Assembly: GCA_026400815.1 (NCBI GenBank)
Contig: JAPLOI010000077.1
Span: forward strand, 62,001 to 126,000
From: Alphaproteobacteria bacterium
GTDB lineage: Bacteria > Pseudomonadota > Alphaproteobacteria > Acetobacterales > Acetobacteraceae
Length of the DNA: 64,000 nucleotides
Direction of reading: 5' to 3'
The translations under genes and the position numbers were made by a program. Below the pieces are notes generated by a model that did no database searches, was not told the DNA's origin, and saw only the letters and a program-made list of their open reading frames with translations. Positions 1-7,051 of the stretch are shown here, one piece after another (position 1 is the first letter of the stretch; each line of letters starts with the position of its first letter).

Positions 1-98
1 AGGGCGTGGCCGACCTGCCGCGCGCCGCGCAGGAGGCCAAGCTGGCCCGTGCGGCGGCCAACTCCGTGCGCGCACTGGCGGCCCCCACCACGCCCTGA
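1..98 (+). CDS. 3' end of an unidentified protein gene (partial)
   Basis: The first 98 bases read as one open frame ending in TGA at 96-98, giving an Ala/Arg-rich tail that finishes RALAAPTTP. The frame has the strong G/C third-position bias of the real genes here, so it is probably the C-terminus of a gene starting outside the window. The residues visible are too few and too low in complexity to name a family. The next 174 bases, up to speD, hold no recognisable gene. Confidence 0.4.
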   Translation, partial: GVADLPRAAQEAKLARAAANSVRALAAPTTP

Positions 99-272
99 GC
101 GCACCCCTGTTCCCACCGGACCTCCGGCATGCAAGCACGGGGTTCGTGGGGGGCGTTTTCCCCTTGCATCCCCCCCCCGATTTCCTCATGTTCCGCCGCC
201 TTGGCCCCAGGGGGCGCGTGCATCCGGCACGCTGCCCAACAGGCCGTCTACTGGTTGACAGAGGGTCGCGGA

Positions 273-737
273 ATGAACGCACTCATGCCACTGGGGATGG
301 TCTCGGAATTCCCGAGCGAGAACCAGACGACGACGATTTCCTCCGCCGGGGCTGAGGAACAGCAGAAAGACTATTTTGTCGAACGCGACGGTATGAAGTT
401 CGCCGGCACGCATCTGCTGATCGACATCTGGGGCGCCACGCGCCTCGATGACCCCACGCATATCGACGAGAAGCTGCGCGAGGCCGCGATCGCCACCGGG
501 GCGACGATCCTGCACAGCCATTTCCATCACTTCTCGCCCAATGGCGGCGTGTCTGGCGTGGTGGTGCTGGCCGAGAGCCATATCTCGATCCACACGTGGC
601 CGGAGCGGAATTTCGCCGCGCTGGATATCTTCGTGTGCGGTGACTGCGATCCGCACCGGGCCATCCCGGTGGTGCAGGAGGCCTTCAGCCCTTCGCGCAT
701 CGACCTCGACGAGCAGCGCCGCGGCCGAGTCGGCTAA
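273..737 (+). CDS. speD: S-adenosylmethionine decarboxylase proenzyme
   Basis: Makes decarboxylated S-adenosylmethionine, the aminopropyl donor for spermidine, in the cytoplasm. The 154-residue product matches the short bacterial (SpeH-type) class. The diagnostic ESHISIHTWPE segment is present; in this family the chain self-cleaves between Glu and Ser (here E101 and S102), and the Ser becomes the catalytic pyruvoyl group. The frame is open upstream to 129, but the extra residues are Pro/Cys-rich and unlike the family, so the ATG at 273 is preferred; it still leaves about 35 poorly conserved residues before the core. Spermidine synthase follows 87 bases downstream on the same strand, so the two form a polyamine pair. 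Confidence 0.93.
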   Translation: MNALMPLGMVSEFPSENQTTTISSAGAEEQQKDYFVERDGMKFAGTHLLIDIWGATRLDDPTHIDEKLREAAIATGATILHSHFHHFSPNGGVSGVVVLAESHISIHTWPERNFAALDIFVCGDCDPHRAIPVVQEAFSPSRIDLDEQRRGRVG

Positions 738-759
738 CGCTTTCCGGCTGAACCTGTGC

Positions 760-789
760 AACGGCCCGGGGTGCGATCCCCGGGCCGTT
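760..789 (+). terminator. Perfect 12-bp hairpin between speD and speE
   Basis: AACGGCCCGGGG (760-771) and CCCCGGGCCGTT (778-789) are exact inverted repeats around the six-base loop TGCGAT. The stem is almost pure GC and lies between the speD stop and the speE ribosome site. No T-run follows, so it is not a classical intrinsic terminator. It could be an attenuator, an RNA-processing or stability element, or a partial terminator that lowers speE relative to speD. Confidence 0.6.
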
Positions 790-824
790 CTGCTGACCAC
801 CGCCGCAATTCACGGAGAACCGCG

Positions 825-1685
825 ATGGCAACCGATTCGTGGGTGAACGAGACGCTCTATGCCGAATGGGGCCAGCGCTTCCTGGTGAAGCGGGAACTGG
901 CACGGGTGCAAAGCGCCTTCCAGGACATCATGGTGTTCGAAAGCCACCTGCATGGCCGCGTGATGCTGCTGGACGGCGTGGTGCAGATCACCGAGGCGGA
1001 TGAGTTCGTCTACCAGGAGATGCTAACCCACGTGCCGCTGCTGGCGCATGGCGACGCGAAGCGCGTGCTGATCATCGGCGCCGGTGATGGCGGCGTGCTG
1101 CGGCGGGTGCTGATGCACAACAACGTTGAGCGCGCGGTGATGGTGGAGATCGATGGCGAGGTGATCCGCCTGGCCAAGGAGCACATGCCGAACATCGCAG
1201 GCGACGCCTGGACCAACCCGCGGGCCCAGGTGATCGTGGGCGACGGCATCGATTATGTGCGCACCGCGCCGGATGCCAGCTTCGATGCCATCATCGTGGA
1301 CAGCACGGACCCGATCGGCGTGGGCGAGGTGCTGTTCACCGACGAGTTCTACATGAATGCCGCCCGCGTGCTCTCGGCCGGCGGGCTGATCGTGAACCAG
1401 TGCGGCGTGCCGTTCATGCAGGCGGATGAGCTGCGCGACACCAGCGCACGCCGGCGTGCCTTCTTCGGCCATGTCGGCGCCTATGTGGCCGCCGTACCCA
1501 CCTATGTCGGCGGCTTCATGACGCTGGGCTTCGCCGCCAAGCAGGCGGGGCTCGACCAGGTGCCGGTGGAGACGATCCGGGCGCGCGCCGCGGCGGCGGG
1601 GATCACCGGGCGCTACTGGACGCCGGAGGTGCACCACGCCGCCTTCCAGCTGCCGCCCTATATCGGGATGCACCTGCCGAAATAG
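825..1685 (+). CDS. speE: Spermidine synthase (polyamine aminopropyltransferase)
   Basis: Transfers the aminopropyl group of decarboxylated SAM to putrescine, the step after SpeD. The 286-residue product has the family's N-terminal beta-domain followed by a Rossmann methyltransferase-like fold. The glycine-rich motif IIGAGDGGVLRRVL lies near residue 80, and the acidic VDSTDPIG segment, which carries the family's catalytic Asp, is near residue 160. ATG 825 is chosen because it follows a GGAGAA ribosome site and begins the conserved MATDSWVNETL-type start; the upstream extension runs through the intergenic hairpin. It ends 12 bases before the convergent neighbour. Confidence 0.95.
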   Translation: MATDSWVNETLYAEWGQRFLVKRELARVQSAFQDIMVFESHLHGRVMLLDGVVQITEADEFVYQEMLTHVPLLAHGDAKRVLIIGAGDGGVLRRVLMHNNVERAVMVEIDGEVIRLAKEHMPNIAGDAWTNPRAQVIVGDGIDYVRTAPDASFDAIIVDSTDPIGVGEVLFTDEFYMNAARVLSAGGLIVNQCGVPFMQADELRDTSARRRAFFGHVGAYVAAVPTYVGGFMTLGFAAKQAGLDQVPVETIRARAAAAGITGRYWTPEVHHAAFQLPPYIGMHLPK

Positions 1686-1697
1686 GCAGGTACCGCC

Positions 1698-2219
1698 TCA
1701 GCCCGCGGCGAGCGGGCCGGAGAAGAGCAGCTCCAGCGGCGCGGTGCGGATCAGCTCCACATGCGACACCGTAGCCGTGAAGGGCGCGAAGGCGGCGCTG
1801 GCGGTGGCCGTGGCGGTCGCCAGCATGGCCCCGTCGGCCAGATCGGCGCCCAGCATCAGATGCGGCACCCATGCGCCACTCGCCCAGGGGCCGCCCGCGG
1901 GATGGCGCGCCAGCAGCTGCGCGTGCCGCACCAGCAGGGCGGAGTTTGTCACCGGCGCGAGCCACAGAGCTGCCGGTGCGCCGGGGGAGATGCCCAGGTG
2001 GGCGAAGCGCACGGGCAGGCGCTTCCACTGCACCGAAAGCCCGGCCGCGGTGGCGGCCAGTGCCTTGGCATCGGCGTCATCGGGATACTCGACCAGGGTG
2101 ATGCGCAGGGCGTGGTCGCGCCCGGCATCAATGATCCCCGCAGCGGCAAGGGCCTGGAGCATGGTGTCGACGGGGGCGCGGTCGGCGTCGTCGAGGCGCA
2201 GGGTGATGGCGTAGGGCAT
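1698..2219 (-). CDS. 2'-5' RNA ligase family (2H phosphoesterase) protein
   Basis: The 173-residue product begins MPYAITLRLDD and has two His-centred segments, HALRITLVEY near residue 49 and WVPHLMLG near residue 125. Their spacing is that of the paired HxT/S motifs of 2H phosphoesterases, which act on 2',3'-cyclic phosphates or 2'-5' linkages. The second motif reads HLM where the family usually has HxT or HxS, so activity is uncertain. It follows fliP by 20 bases on the same strand and may be co-transcribed, but nothing ties it to flagella. Confidence is moderate because the family is very divergent. Confidence 0.6.
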   Translation of the reverse strand: MPYAITLRLDDADRAPVDTMLQALAAAGIIDAGRDHALRITLVEYPDDADAKALAATAAGLSVQWKRLPVRFAHLGISPGAPAALWLAPVTNSALLVRHAQLLARHPAGGPWASGAWVPHLMLGADLADGAMLATATATASAAFAPFTATVSHVELIRTAPLELLFSGPLAAG

Positions 2220-2239
2220 CAGGCGGTATAGCGCGGCTT

Positions 2240-2986
2240 TCAGCCGGAGGCGAAGCTCTGCACCAGGCTGCCGGAGACCAGCCGCCAGCCATCCACCAGC
2301 ACGAAGAAGATCAGCTTGAACGGCAGCGAGACCACGTTCGGCGGCAGCATTATCATGCCCAGGCTCATCAGCACGCTGGCCACGACCATTTCGATGACGA
2401 GGAAGGGCAGGTAGAGCAGGAAGCCCATCTCGAAGGCGCGGCGCAGTTCGCCCACCATGAAGGCCGGCACCAGGGCGCGCCACGGCGTTTGGTCTGGCGA
2501 GGCGGGGTCGGGCAGCTTGGCGAGGTCCAGGAACAGGCGCAGATCGTCGGCGCGCACATTGGCGGCCATGAAGCCGCGGAACGGCTCGGCGGCTAGGCGC
2601 AGCCCCTCGATCTCGCCGACGCGGCCCTCGCTCATCGGCAGCAGGCCCTGCACCCAGGAAGCATCGAGCACCGGCTGCATCACGAAGAAGGTCAGGAACA
2701 GGGCGAGGCCGATCAGCACGGAATTCGGCGGCGTGCCCTGCGTGCCCAGCGCGGTACGCAGCAGCGAGAGCACGATGATGATGCGCGTGAAGGCCGTCAC
2801 CATCACCAGCAGGCTCGGCGCCAACGAGAGCACGGTGATGAGTGCCGTGAGCTGCACCAGCCGCGCGGTGGCACCGGCGCCGCCGGCGGCGCCGAGGTCG
2901 ATGGCGACGGACTGGGCCAGGGCAGGGGAGGCAGCCAGCGGGGCAAGCAGCGCGGCCAGCAGCGCGCCGAGAAGCAGCCGCCTCAT
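2240..2986 (-). CDS. fliP: Flagellar type III export gate protein FliP
   Basis: Core membrane component of the flagellar export gate (FliP5-FliQ4-FliR1). The 248-residue product starts with a cleavable-type leader (MRRLLLGALLAALLAPLAASPALA), a known trait of FliP. The conserved TAFTRIIIVLSLLRTALGTQ and PPNSVLIGLALFLTFFVMQP blocks follow, then the C-terminal membrane region with LPPNVVSLPFKLIFFVLVDGW. Its start overlaps the end of fliO by four bases (ATGA), which indicates translational coupling. It is transcribed away from the flgB-flhB operon. Length is normal for the family. Confidence 0.97.
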   Translation of the reverse strand: MRRLLLGALLAALLAPLAASPALAQSVAIDLGAAGGAGATARLVQLTALITVLSLAPSLLVMVTAFTRIIIVLSLLRTALGTQGTPPNSVLIGLALFLTFFVMQPVLDASWVQGLLPMSEGRVGEIEGLRLAAEPFRGFMAANVRADDLRLFLDLAKLPDPASPDQTPWRALVPAFMVGELRRAFEMGFLLYLPFLVIEMVVASVLMSLGMIMLPPNVVSLPFKLIFFVLVDGWRLVSGSLVQSFASG

Positions 2987-3261
2987 GGCGCGTCCTCCGG
3001 CTTCGGTGCATCTTCGATCCATCCCACCACCACATCCTGCGTGCCGCCGGTGACGAGCAGCAGGTGGCGCTGGTCGCAGCGCACCAGGCACAGGCGGCGG
3101 CGCGGATCGAGCGCCACGGCCTCCACGATGGCCAGCCGCCCGGTGCCGCGCGGCGCCATGCCGCCCCAACGGGCAGCGCGCTGGGCGAGCAGCACCAGGG
3201 AGATCACAAGGGCCAGGGCGGCGAATGCGCCGAGGATGGTATTGAAGGTGAGGACTGGCAT
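2983..3261 (-). CDS. fliO: Flagellar biosynthesis protein FliO
   Basis: Small 92-residue membrane protein with one N-terminal transmembrane segment (about residues 8-26) followed by a cytosolic beta-rich domain (RLAIVEAVALDPRRRLCLVRCD). This is the usual FliO plan; FliO helps assemble the FliP ring of the export gate. The RRRLCLVRCDQRHLLLVTGG stretch resembles the conserved FliO core. It is coupled to fliP by a four-base overlap. The family is poorly conserved, so the name rests as much on position before fliP as on sequence. Confidence 0.85.
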   Translation of the reverse strand: MPVLTFNTILGAFAALALVISLVLLAQRAARWGGMAPRGTGRLAIVEAVALDPRRRLCLVRCDQRHLLLVTGGTQDVVVGWIEDAPKPEDAP

Positions 3262-3295
3262 TTTTGCCGACAGTGCCTTTTGGCGCAGGAGGCGT

Positions 3296-3592
3296 TCAGG
3301 GGGGGGCGGGCTGGTTCAGGCTGGCGTTCAGCGCATCGATCTCCACCAGCAGGGCGGCGAGGCGGGGGCGAAGGGCGCGGCCTTCCTCCGGCGGCAGATC
3401 CAGGCAGCGGGCGCACAGGCGGCCGACCATCTGGTCCAGCCCGTCCAGCTCCACGCGGCGGCCGGACTGCACCATGCCGCGCGCCAGGCGCAGCATGTTG
3501 GCCACGCCCTCGGCCGCCTGCTCGGCAGCCGGTTGGCGGGAGGGGGTGTGGGGCAGGGCGGATGGTGGGGGGTGGTGCTCAGCCTGGGTCAT
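3296..3592 (-). CDS. Hypothetical protein in the flagellar cluster
   Basis: A 98-residue product from ATG 3592; an upstream ATG at 3652 would add 20 residues but no better ribosome site is visible at either. The N-terminal third is Pro/His/Gln-rich and probably disordered. The rest (VANMLRLARGMVQSGRRVELDGLDQMVGRLCARCL) predicts amphipathic helices like small flagellar chaperones or regulators, but no family is recognised. It precedes fliO by 34 bases in the same direction and is the first gene of the minus-strand flagellar group, diverging from flgB. A flagellar accessory role is inferred from position only. Confidence 0.6.
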   Translation of the reverse strand: MTQAEHHPPPSALPHTPSRQPAAEQAAEGVANMLRLARGMVQSGRRVELDGLDQMVGRLCARCLDLPPEEGRALRPRLAALLVEIDALNASLNQPAPP

Positions 3593-3737
3593 GCAGGGCG
3601 AATCATGCCGCGCGGAGGCTGCCAGCAGGTTAACGCGGCCGTGCCGGCGCATGCCCTATGCAAGAGTCTTGGTAAGGAGCTGCGTATGCCCCGGCGCGTT
3701 TACATTTCGTCAGTGTCCGCCAGGGCAGGATGCCGTC

Positions 3738-4118
3738 ATGAACCCCTCGCGCATTCCCCTGTTCGACCTCGCCGACCGCCGGCTTTCATGGATCGGGCAG
3801 CGCCAGCAGTTGCTGTCGCAGAACATCGCCAATGCCGATACGCCGGGCTGGCGCACGCATGATCTGAAGCCCTTTGCCGAGCACCTGGCGCGTGGCACCG
3901 GCATGGCGCCGGCGCGCACCGATCCTGGCCACATCGCCCCCACGCGCAATCCCGCAGGGGCGGGCAAGGTCCAAACCGGCGAACGCGCGCCGGACGGCAA
4001 CTCGGTGTCGCTGGATGTGGAGTTGGCCAAGGTGGCCGACACCGAGTCGGCCCATTCGCTGGTGACCGGGATCTATCAGAAATACCTCGCCATGTTCCGC
4101 ACGGCCGCTGGCCGCTGA
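3738..4118 (+). CDS. flgB: Flagellar basal-body rod protein FlgB
   Basis: Proximal rod subunit exported by the flagellar type III system. The 126-residue product carries the rod-protein signature QQLLSQNIANADTPGW near residue 25 and ends with an amphipathic helix (SLVTGIYQKYLAMFRTAAG) of the kind that packs the rod coiled coil. The frame is open far upstream, but ATG 3738 gives the standard N-terminus and follows a GCAGGA ribosome site. It opens the flgB-flgC-fliE-fliQ-fliR-flhB run. The 145 bases between it and the divergent hypothetical gene must hold both promoters; no convincing sigma-54 or sigma-28 site could be recognised there. Confidence 0.95.
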   Translation: MNPSRIPLFDLADRRLSWIGQRQQLLSQNIANADTPGWRTHDLKPFAEHLARGTGMAPARTDPGHIAPTRNPAGAGKVQTGERAPDGNSVSLDVELAKVADTESAHSLVTGIYQKYLAMFRTAAGR

Positions 4119-4132
4119 CGCAGGAGACCCAG

Positions 4133-4540
4133 ATGGACCTTCAGAAGGCGCTTTCGATCTCGGCCCGCGGCATGAACGTGCAGACCACGCGGCTGCGCGT
4201 GATTGCGGAGAACCTGGCCAACCAGGACACCACCGGCACCTCTCCCGGCACGCAGCCGTATCGCCGCAAAACCGTCACCTTCGCCAATGCCGTGGACAAG
4301 TCCGTGGGCGCGGAAACCGTGCGGGTGAAGAAGGTGGGGCGCGACATGGGCGAGCTGCCGCTGCGCTTCGATCCCGGCCACCCCGCGGCCGATGAGCGCG
4401 GCTATGTGAGGGTGCCGAACGTGAACTCCTTCGTGGAGGTGATGGACCTGAAGGAGGCGCAGCGCAGCTACAGCGCCAACCTCAACGTGCTGCAGGTGTC
4501 GCGCGGGATGATCTCCCGCACCATCGAAATGCTCAAGTAG
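4133..4540 (+). CDS. flgC: Flagellar basal-body rod protein FlgC
   Basis: Proximal rod subunit of 135 residues. It has the N-terminal rod motif (MNVQTTRLRVIAENLANQDT), an internal GYVRVPNVNSFVEVMDLKEA block and the C-terminal helix NLNVLQVSRGMISRTIEML, all standard for FlgC. It lies 14 bases after flgB and 19 before fliE, and the order flgB-flgC-fliE is widely conserved because these proteins stack directly on the MS-ring and export gate. Length is normal. Confidence 0.96.
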   Translation: MDLQKALSISARGMNVQTTRLRVIAENLANQDTTGTSPGTQPYRRKTVTFANAVDKSVGAETVRVKKVGRDMGELPLRFDPGHPAADERGYVRVPNVNSFVEVMDLKEAQRSYSANLNVLQVSRGMISRTIEMLK

Positions 4541-4559
4541 CACCAGGGGAAACCAGAAC

Positions 4560-4889
4560 ATGGCCATCACCCCTGTTGGCGCCGGTGGCTCCCAGGCCGC
4601 GTTGCTCGCCTATCGCGCCATTGATGGCGGCGCGCTGGAAGGCGCGGGTGCCGCGGCGGCGCCCACGCCCGGCGGCGGCTTTTCCGGCGCGCTGAACCGT
4701 GCGCTCGGCGCCGTGGTGGATACTGCGCGCCAGGCCGAGACTGGCGCGATGCAGGCCATCTCCGGCCAGGGCGATATCGGCGCCGTGGTCACGGCCGTGG
4801 CCAAGGCCGAACTCGCCCTGCAGACCACGGCCGCGGTGCGCGACCGGGTGGTGCAGGCCTACCAGGACATCATGCGCATGCCGATCTGA
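4560..4889 (+). CDS. fliE: Flagellar hook-basal body complex protein FliE
   Basis: FliE joins the MS ring and export gate to the rod. The 109-residue product has a variable Ala/Gly-rich N-terminus and the conserved C-terminal half with VVTAVAKAELALQTTAAVRDRVVQAYQDIMRMPI. The terminal YQDIMRMPI is diagnostic of FliE. It is the third gene in the rod operon and is followed 60 bases later by fliQ. Confidence 0.95.
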   Translation: MAITPVGAGGSQAALLAYRAIDGGALEGAGAAAAPTPGGGFSGALNRALGAVVDTARQAETGAMQAISGQGDIGAVVTAVAKAELALQTTAAVRDRVVQAYQDIMRMPI

Positions 4890-4949
4890 GCCTTTCGGGC
4901 TCCATCGGCGCCTCCGGCAAAACGCCAGGGCGGAAGGACAGGAAGACCG

Positions 4950-5222
4950 ATGCAGGAAAGCGATGTGGCCGGGCTGCTGCGCGAGGGCATGCTGGTAACG
5001 CTGTATGTCGGCGGCCCGCCGCTGCTGGCCGCGCTGGCGGTGGGCATGATCGTGTCGCTGTTCCAGGCGGCCACCCAGATCAACGAGCAGACGCTGGCCT
5101 TCGTGCCCAAGGTGGCGGTGATCGGGCTGACGCTGATGGTGCTCGGTTCCTTCATGATGGCCACGCTTTCCTCCTTCACCCTGACGCTGTTCGACCGCCT
5201 GGTGGCCGTGGGCGGGCAATGA
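4950..5222 (+). CDS. fliQ: Flagellar export gate protein FliQ
   Basis: A 90-residue membrane protein with two transmembrane helices (about 15-38 and 50-75). It carries the family core GPPLLAALAVGMIVSLFQAATQINEQTL followed by FVPKVAVIGLTL. FliQ subunits form part of the FliP-FliQ-FliR export pore. The stop overlaps the fliR start (ATGA), a coupling typical of these genes. Length is normal. Confidence 0.96.
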   Translation: MQESDVAGLLREGMLVTLYVGGPPLLAALAVGMIVSLFQAATQINEQTLAFVPKVAVIGLTLMVLGSFMMATLSSFTLTLFDRLVAVGGQ

Positions 5223-5998
5223 CGGAGCAGGACGCGGCGCTTCTGGCAGCACTGCCCGGCTACGCCTTCGCCTTTATCATGGTGCTGGCCCGGGTCGGCT
5301 CGGCGATGATGCTGCTGCCGGGCTTCGGCGAGGCGGAGGTGCCGATGCCGGTGCGCGCCGCGCTGGCCGTGGCACTCACGCTGGTGATGATGCCGGTGGT
5401 GGCCCCGCTGTTGCCGCCGGAACCGGCAGACATGATGCGCGCCCTGCTGGGCGTGGCAGCCGAGGTGATCGCCGGGCTGTGGCTGGGCTGGCTCGCGCGG
5501 CTGCTGGTGCTGGCGCTGCCGATGGCCGCCCAGCTCGCCGCCGGCATGATCGGCCTGTCCAATGTGCTGCAGCCCGATCCCGTGCTGGGGCCGCAAACCT
5601 CGGCGCTGTCGCGGCTGTTCTCCCTGGCGGCGCCGGTGGCGATCATGGCAACGGGGCTGCACGCCCTGCCGCTGGAAGCGCTGGAAGGCAGCTATCACGT
5701 GATCCCGCCCGGGCTTGCGCTGCCCGGCGGCGATGCGGCGCAGGCGGTGGTGCAGGCGGTGGGCAGCAGCTTCGCCCTCGCGCTGCGCCTGGCCGCGCCC
5801 TTCGTGCTGGCCTCCATTGTCTGGAACGTGGCGCTCGGCCTGCTGGCCAAGCTGGTGCCGCAGCTGCAGGTGTATTTCGCGGGCATGCCGGCGCAGATCC
5901 TGGGTGGCATCCTGCTGGTGGGCCTGCTCTCTTCGGCCGTGCTCTCCGCTTGGCTGGGCGAGCTGCGCACCGGCTTCTCCGCCTTGCCGGGGCTGTAG
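5219..5998 (+). CDS. fliR: Flagellar export gate protein FliR
   Basis: The 259-residue, multi-pass membrane protein of the export gate. FliR is structurally a FliP-FliQ fusion and is present in one copy. It has the conserved early segment ARVGSAMMLLPGFGEAEVPMPVRAALA, a central AAGMIGLSNVLQPDP stretch and the C-terminal VPQLQVYFAGMPAQILGGILLV. It overlaps fliQ by four bases and ends three bases before flhB, so fliQ-fliR-flhB are one translational unit. Confidence 0.96.
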   Translation: MTEQDAALLAALPGYAFAFIMVLARVGSAMMLLPGFGEAEVPMPVRAALAVALTLVMMPVVAPLLPPEPADMMRALLGVAAEVIAGLWLGWLARLLVLALPMAAQLAAGMIGLSNVLQPDPVLGPQTSALSRLFSLAAPVAIMATGLHALPLEALEGSYHVIPPGLALPGGDAAQAVVQAVGSSFALALRLAAPFVLASIVWNVALGLLAKLVPQLQVYFAGMPAQILGGILLVGLLSSAVLSAWLGELRTGFSALPGL

Positions 5999-6001
5999 CG
6001 C

Positions 6002-7051
6002 ATGGCCGAAGAAACGGAGTCTGACGACAAAACAGAAGCGCCATCCGGCAGAAGGCTGGAAAAGGCGCGCGAGGAAGGCAACGTCGCGGTTTCCGCCGAG
6101 GTCACCGCCTTCGCGGTGCTGGGCGCCACGGCGCTGGTGCTGACCATGTGGGCCCCCGATCTCGGCCGCATGATGGTGCGGCGCCTGGCGCTGCTGCTGG
6201 AACAGGGCCACCGGATGGAGCCGGTGGCGGCGCTGCATGGCGCGCTGCTGCTGTCCGCCATGATCGCGGGCCCGCTGGTGCTGGCCGCCCTGGTGGCATC
6301 CGCCGCCACCACGCTGGCGCAGACCGGGCTGCTGTTCCACGGCAAGGCGATGGCGCCCGATTTCTCGCGGCTCAGCCCGATAAAGGGGCTGAAGCGGATG
6401 TTCGGCTGGGCGGCGCTGGGCATTGTCGGCAAATCGCTGGTGAAGGTCGCGGTGGTGGGCACGGCGGCGTGGATGGTGCTCGCCGGCGCGCTGCCGGCGC
6501 TGGAACGCTCGGCGGATTGGGATGCCGCGGCACTCGCGGGCAAGTCGATGGCGCTGGTGATGAAGGTGCTGATCGCGATGCTGGTGGCCCAGGCGCTGAT
6601 CGCGACAGCCGACCTGCTGTTCACCCGCATCCGCCACTGGCGCAGCCTGCGCATGAGCCGGCAGGACCAGCGCGACGAATCCAAGGAGCAGGAGGGCGAC
6701 CCGCACGTGAAGGCGCGGCTGCGCAGCATCCGCATGCAGCGTGCGCGCCGGCGCATGATGGCCTCGGTGCCGAAGGCAACCGTTGTCATTACTAATCCGA
6801 CCCATTATGCCGTGGCCCTGGCCTATTCGCGCGACAGCGATGCGGCCCCCAGGATCGTCGCAAAAGGGGTCGATGCCATGGCTGCCCGGATCCGCGAGGT
6901 GGCGACGCAGAATGGCGTTCCGCTCGTTGCCAACCCACCGCTGGCGCGCGCGCTCTACCCGCATGAGATCGACAAGCCGATTCCGGCCGAGTTCTTCCAG
7001 CCGGTGGCCGAGATCATCGCCTATGTCTGGAAGCTCAGGGGGCGCGGATGA
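6002..7051 (+). CDS. flhB: Flagellar export switch protein FlhB
   Basis: Controls the switch of export specificity from rod/hook to filament substrates. The 349-residue product has the N-terminal EETESDDKTEAPSGRRLEKA region, four transmembrane helices (about residues 30-215) and a cytosolic domain. Within that domain lies NPTH at residues 265-268, the site where FlhB cleaves itself between Asn and Pro. The motif is intact, so the switch should be functional. It is the last flagellar gene of the block and overlaps the next gene, a sensor kinase, by four bases. Confidence 0.97.
   Translation: MAEETESDDKTEAPSGRRLEKAREEGNVAVSAEVTAFAVLGATALVLTMWAPDLGRMMVRRLALLLEQGHRMEPVAALHGALLLSAMIAGPLVLAALVASAATTLAQTGLLFHGKAMAPDFSRLSPIKGLKRMFGWAALGIVGKSLVKVAVVGTAAWMVLAGALPALERSADWDAAALAGKSMALVMKVLIAMLVAQALIATADLLFTRIRHWRSLRMSRQDQRDESKEQEGDPHVKARLRSIRMQRARRRMMASVPKATVVITNPTHYAVALAYSRDSDAAPRIVAKGVDAMAARIREVATQNGVPLVANPPLARALYPHEIDKPIPAEFFQPVAEIIAYVWKLRGRG

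Noticed and set aside
255-260. TTGACA resembling a -35 promoter element before speD
   Set aside because: A -10 element at normal spacing would fall inside the speD coding region and none is seen there.
3593-3737. Possible sigma-54 promoters in the divergent flagellar gap
   Set aside because: GG-N10-GC spacing occurs once on the minus strand but the surrounding bases do not match the -24/-12 consensus.
4859-6964. A 701-codon open frame on the minus strand across fliQ-flhB
   Set aside because: It is Arg/His/Gln-rich, has no recognisable domain and is antisense to well-defined flagellar genes; a product of high GC content.
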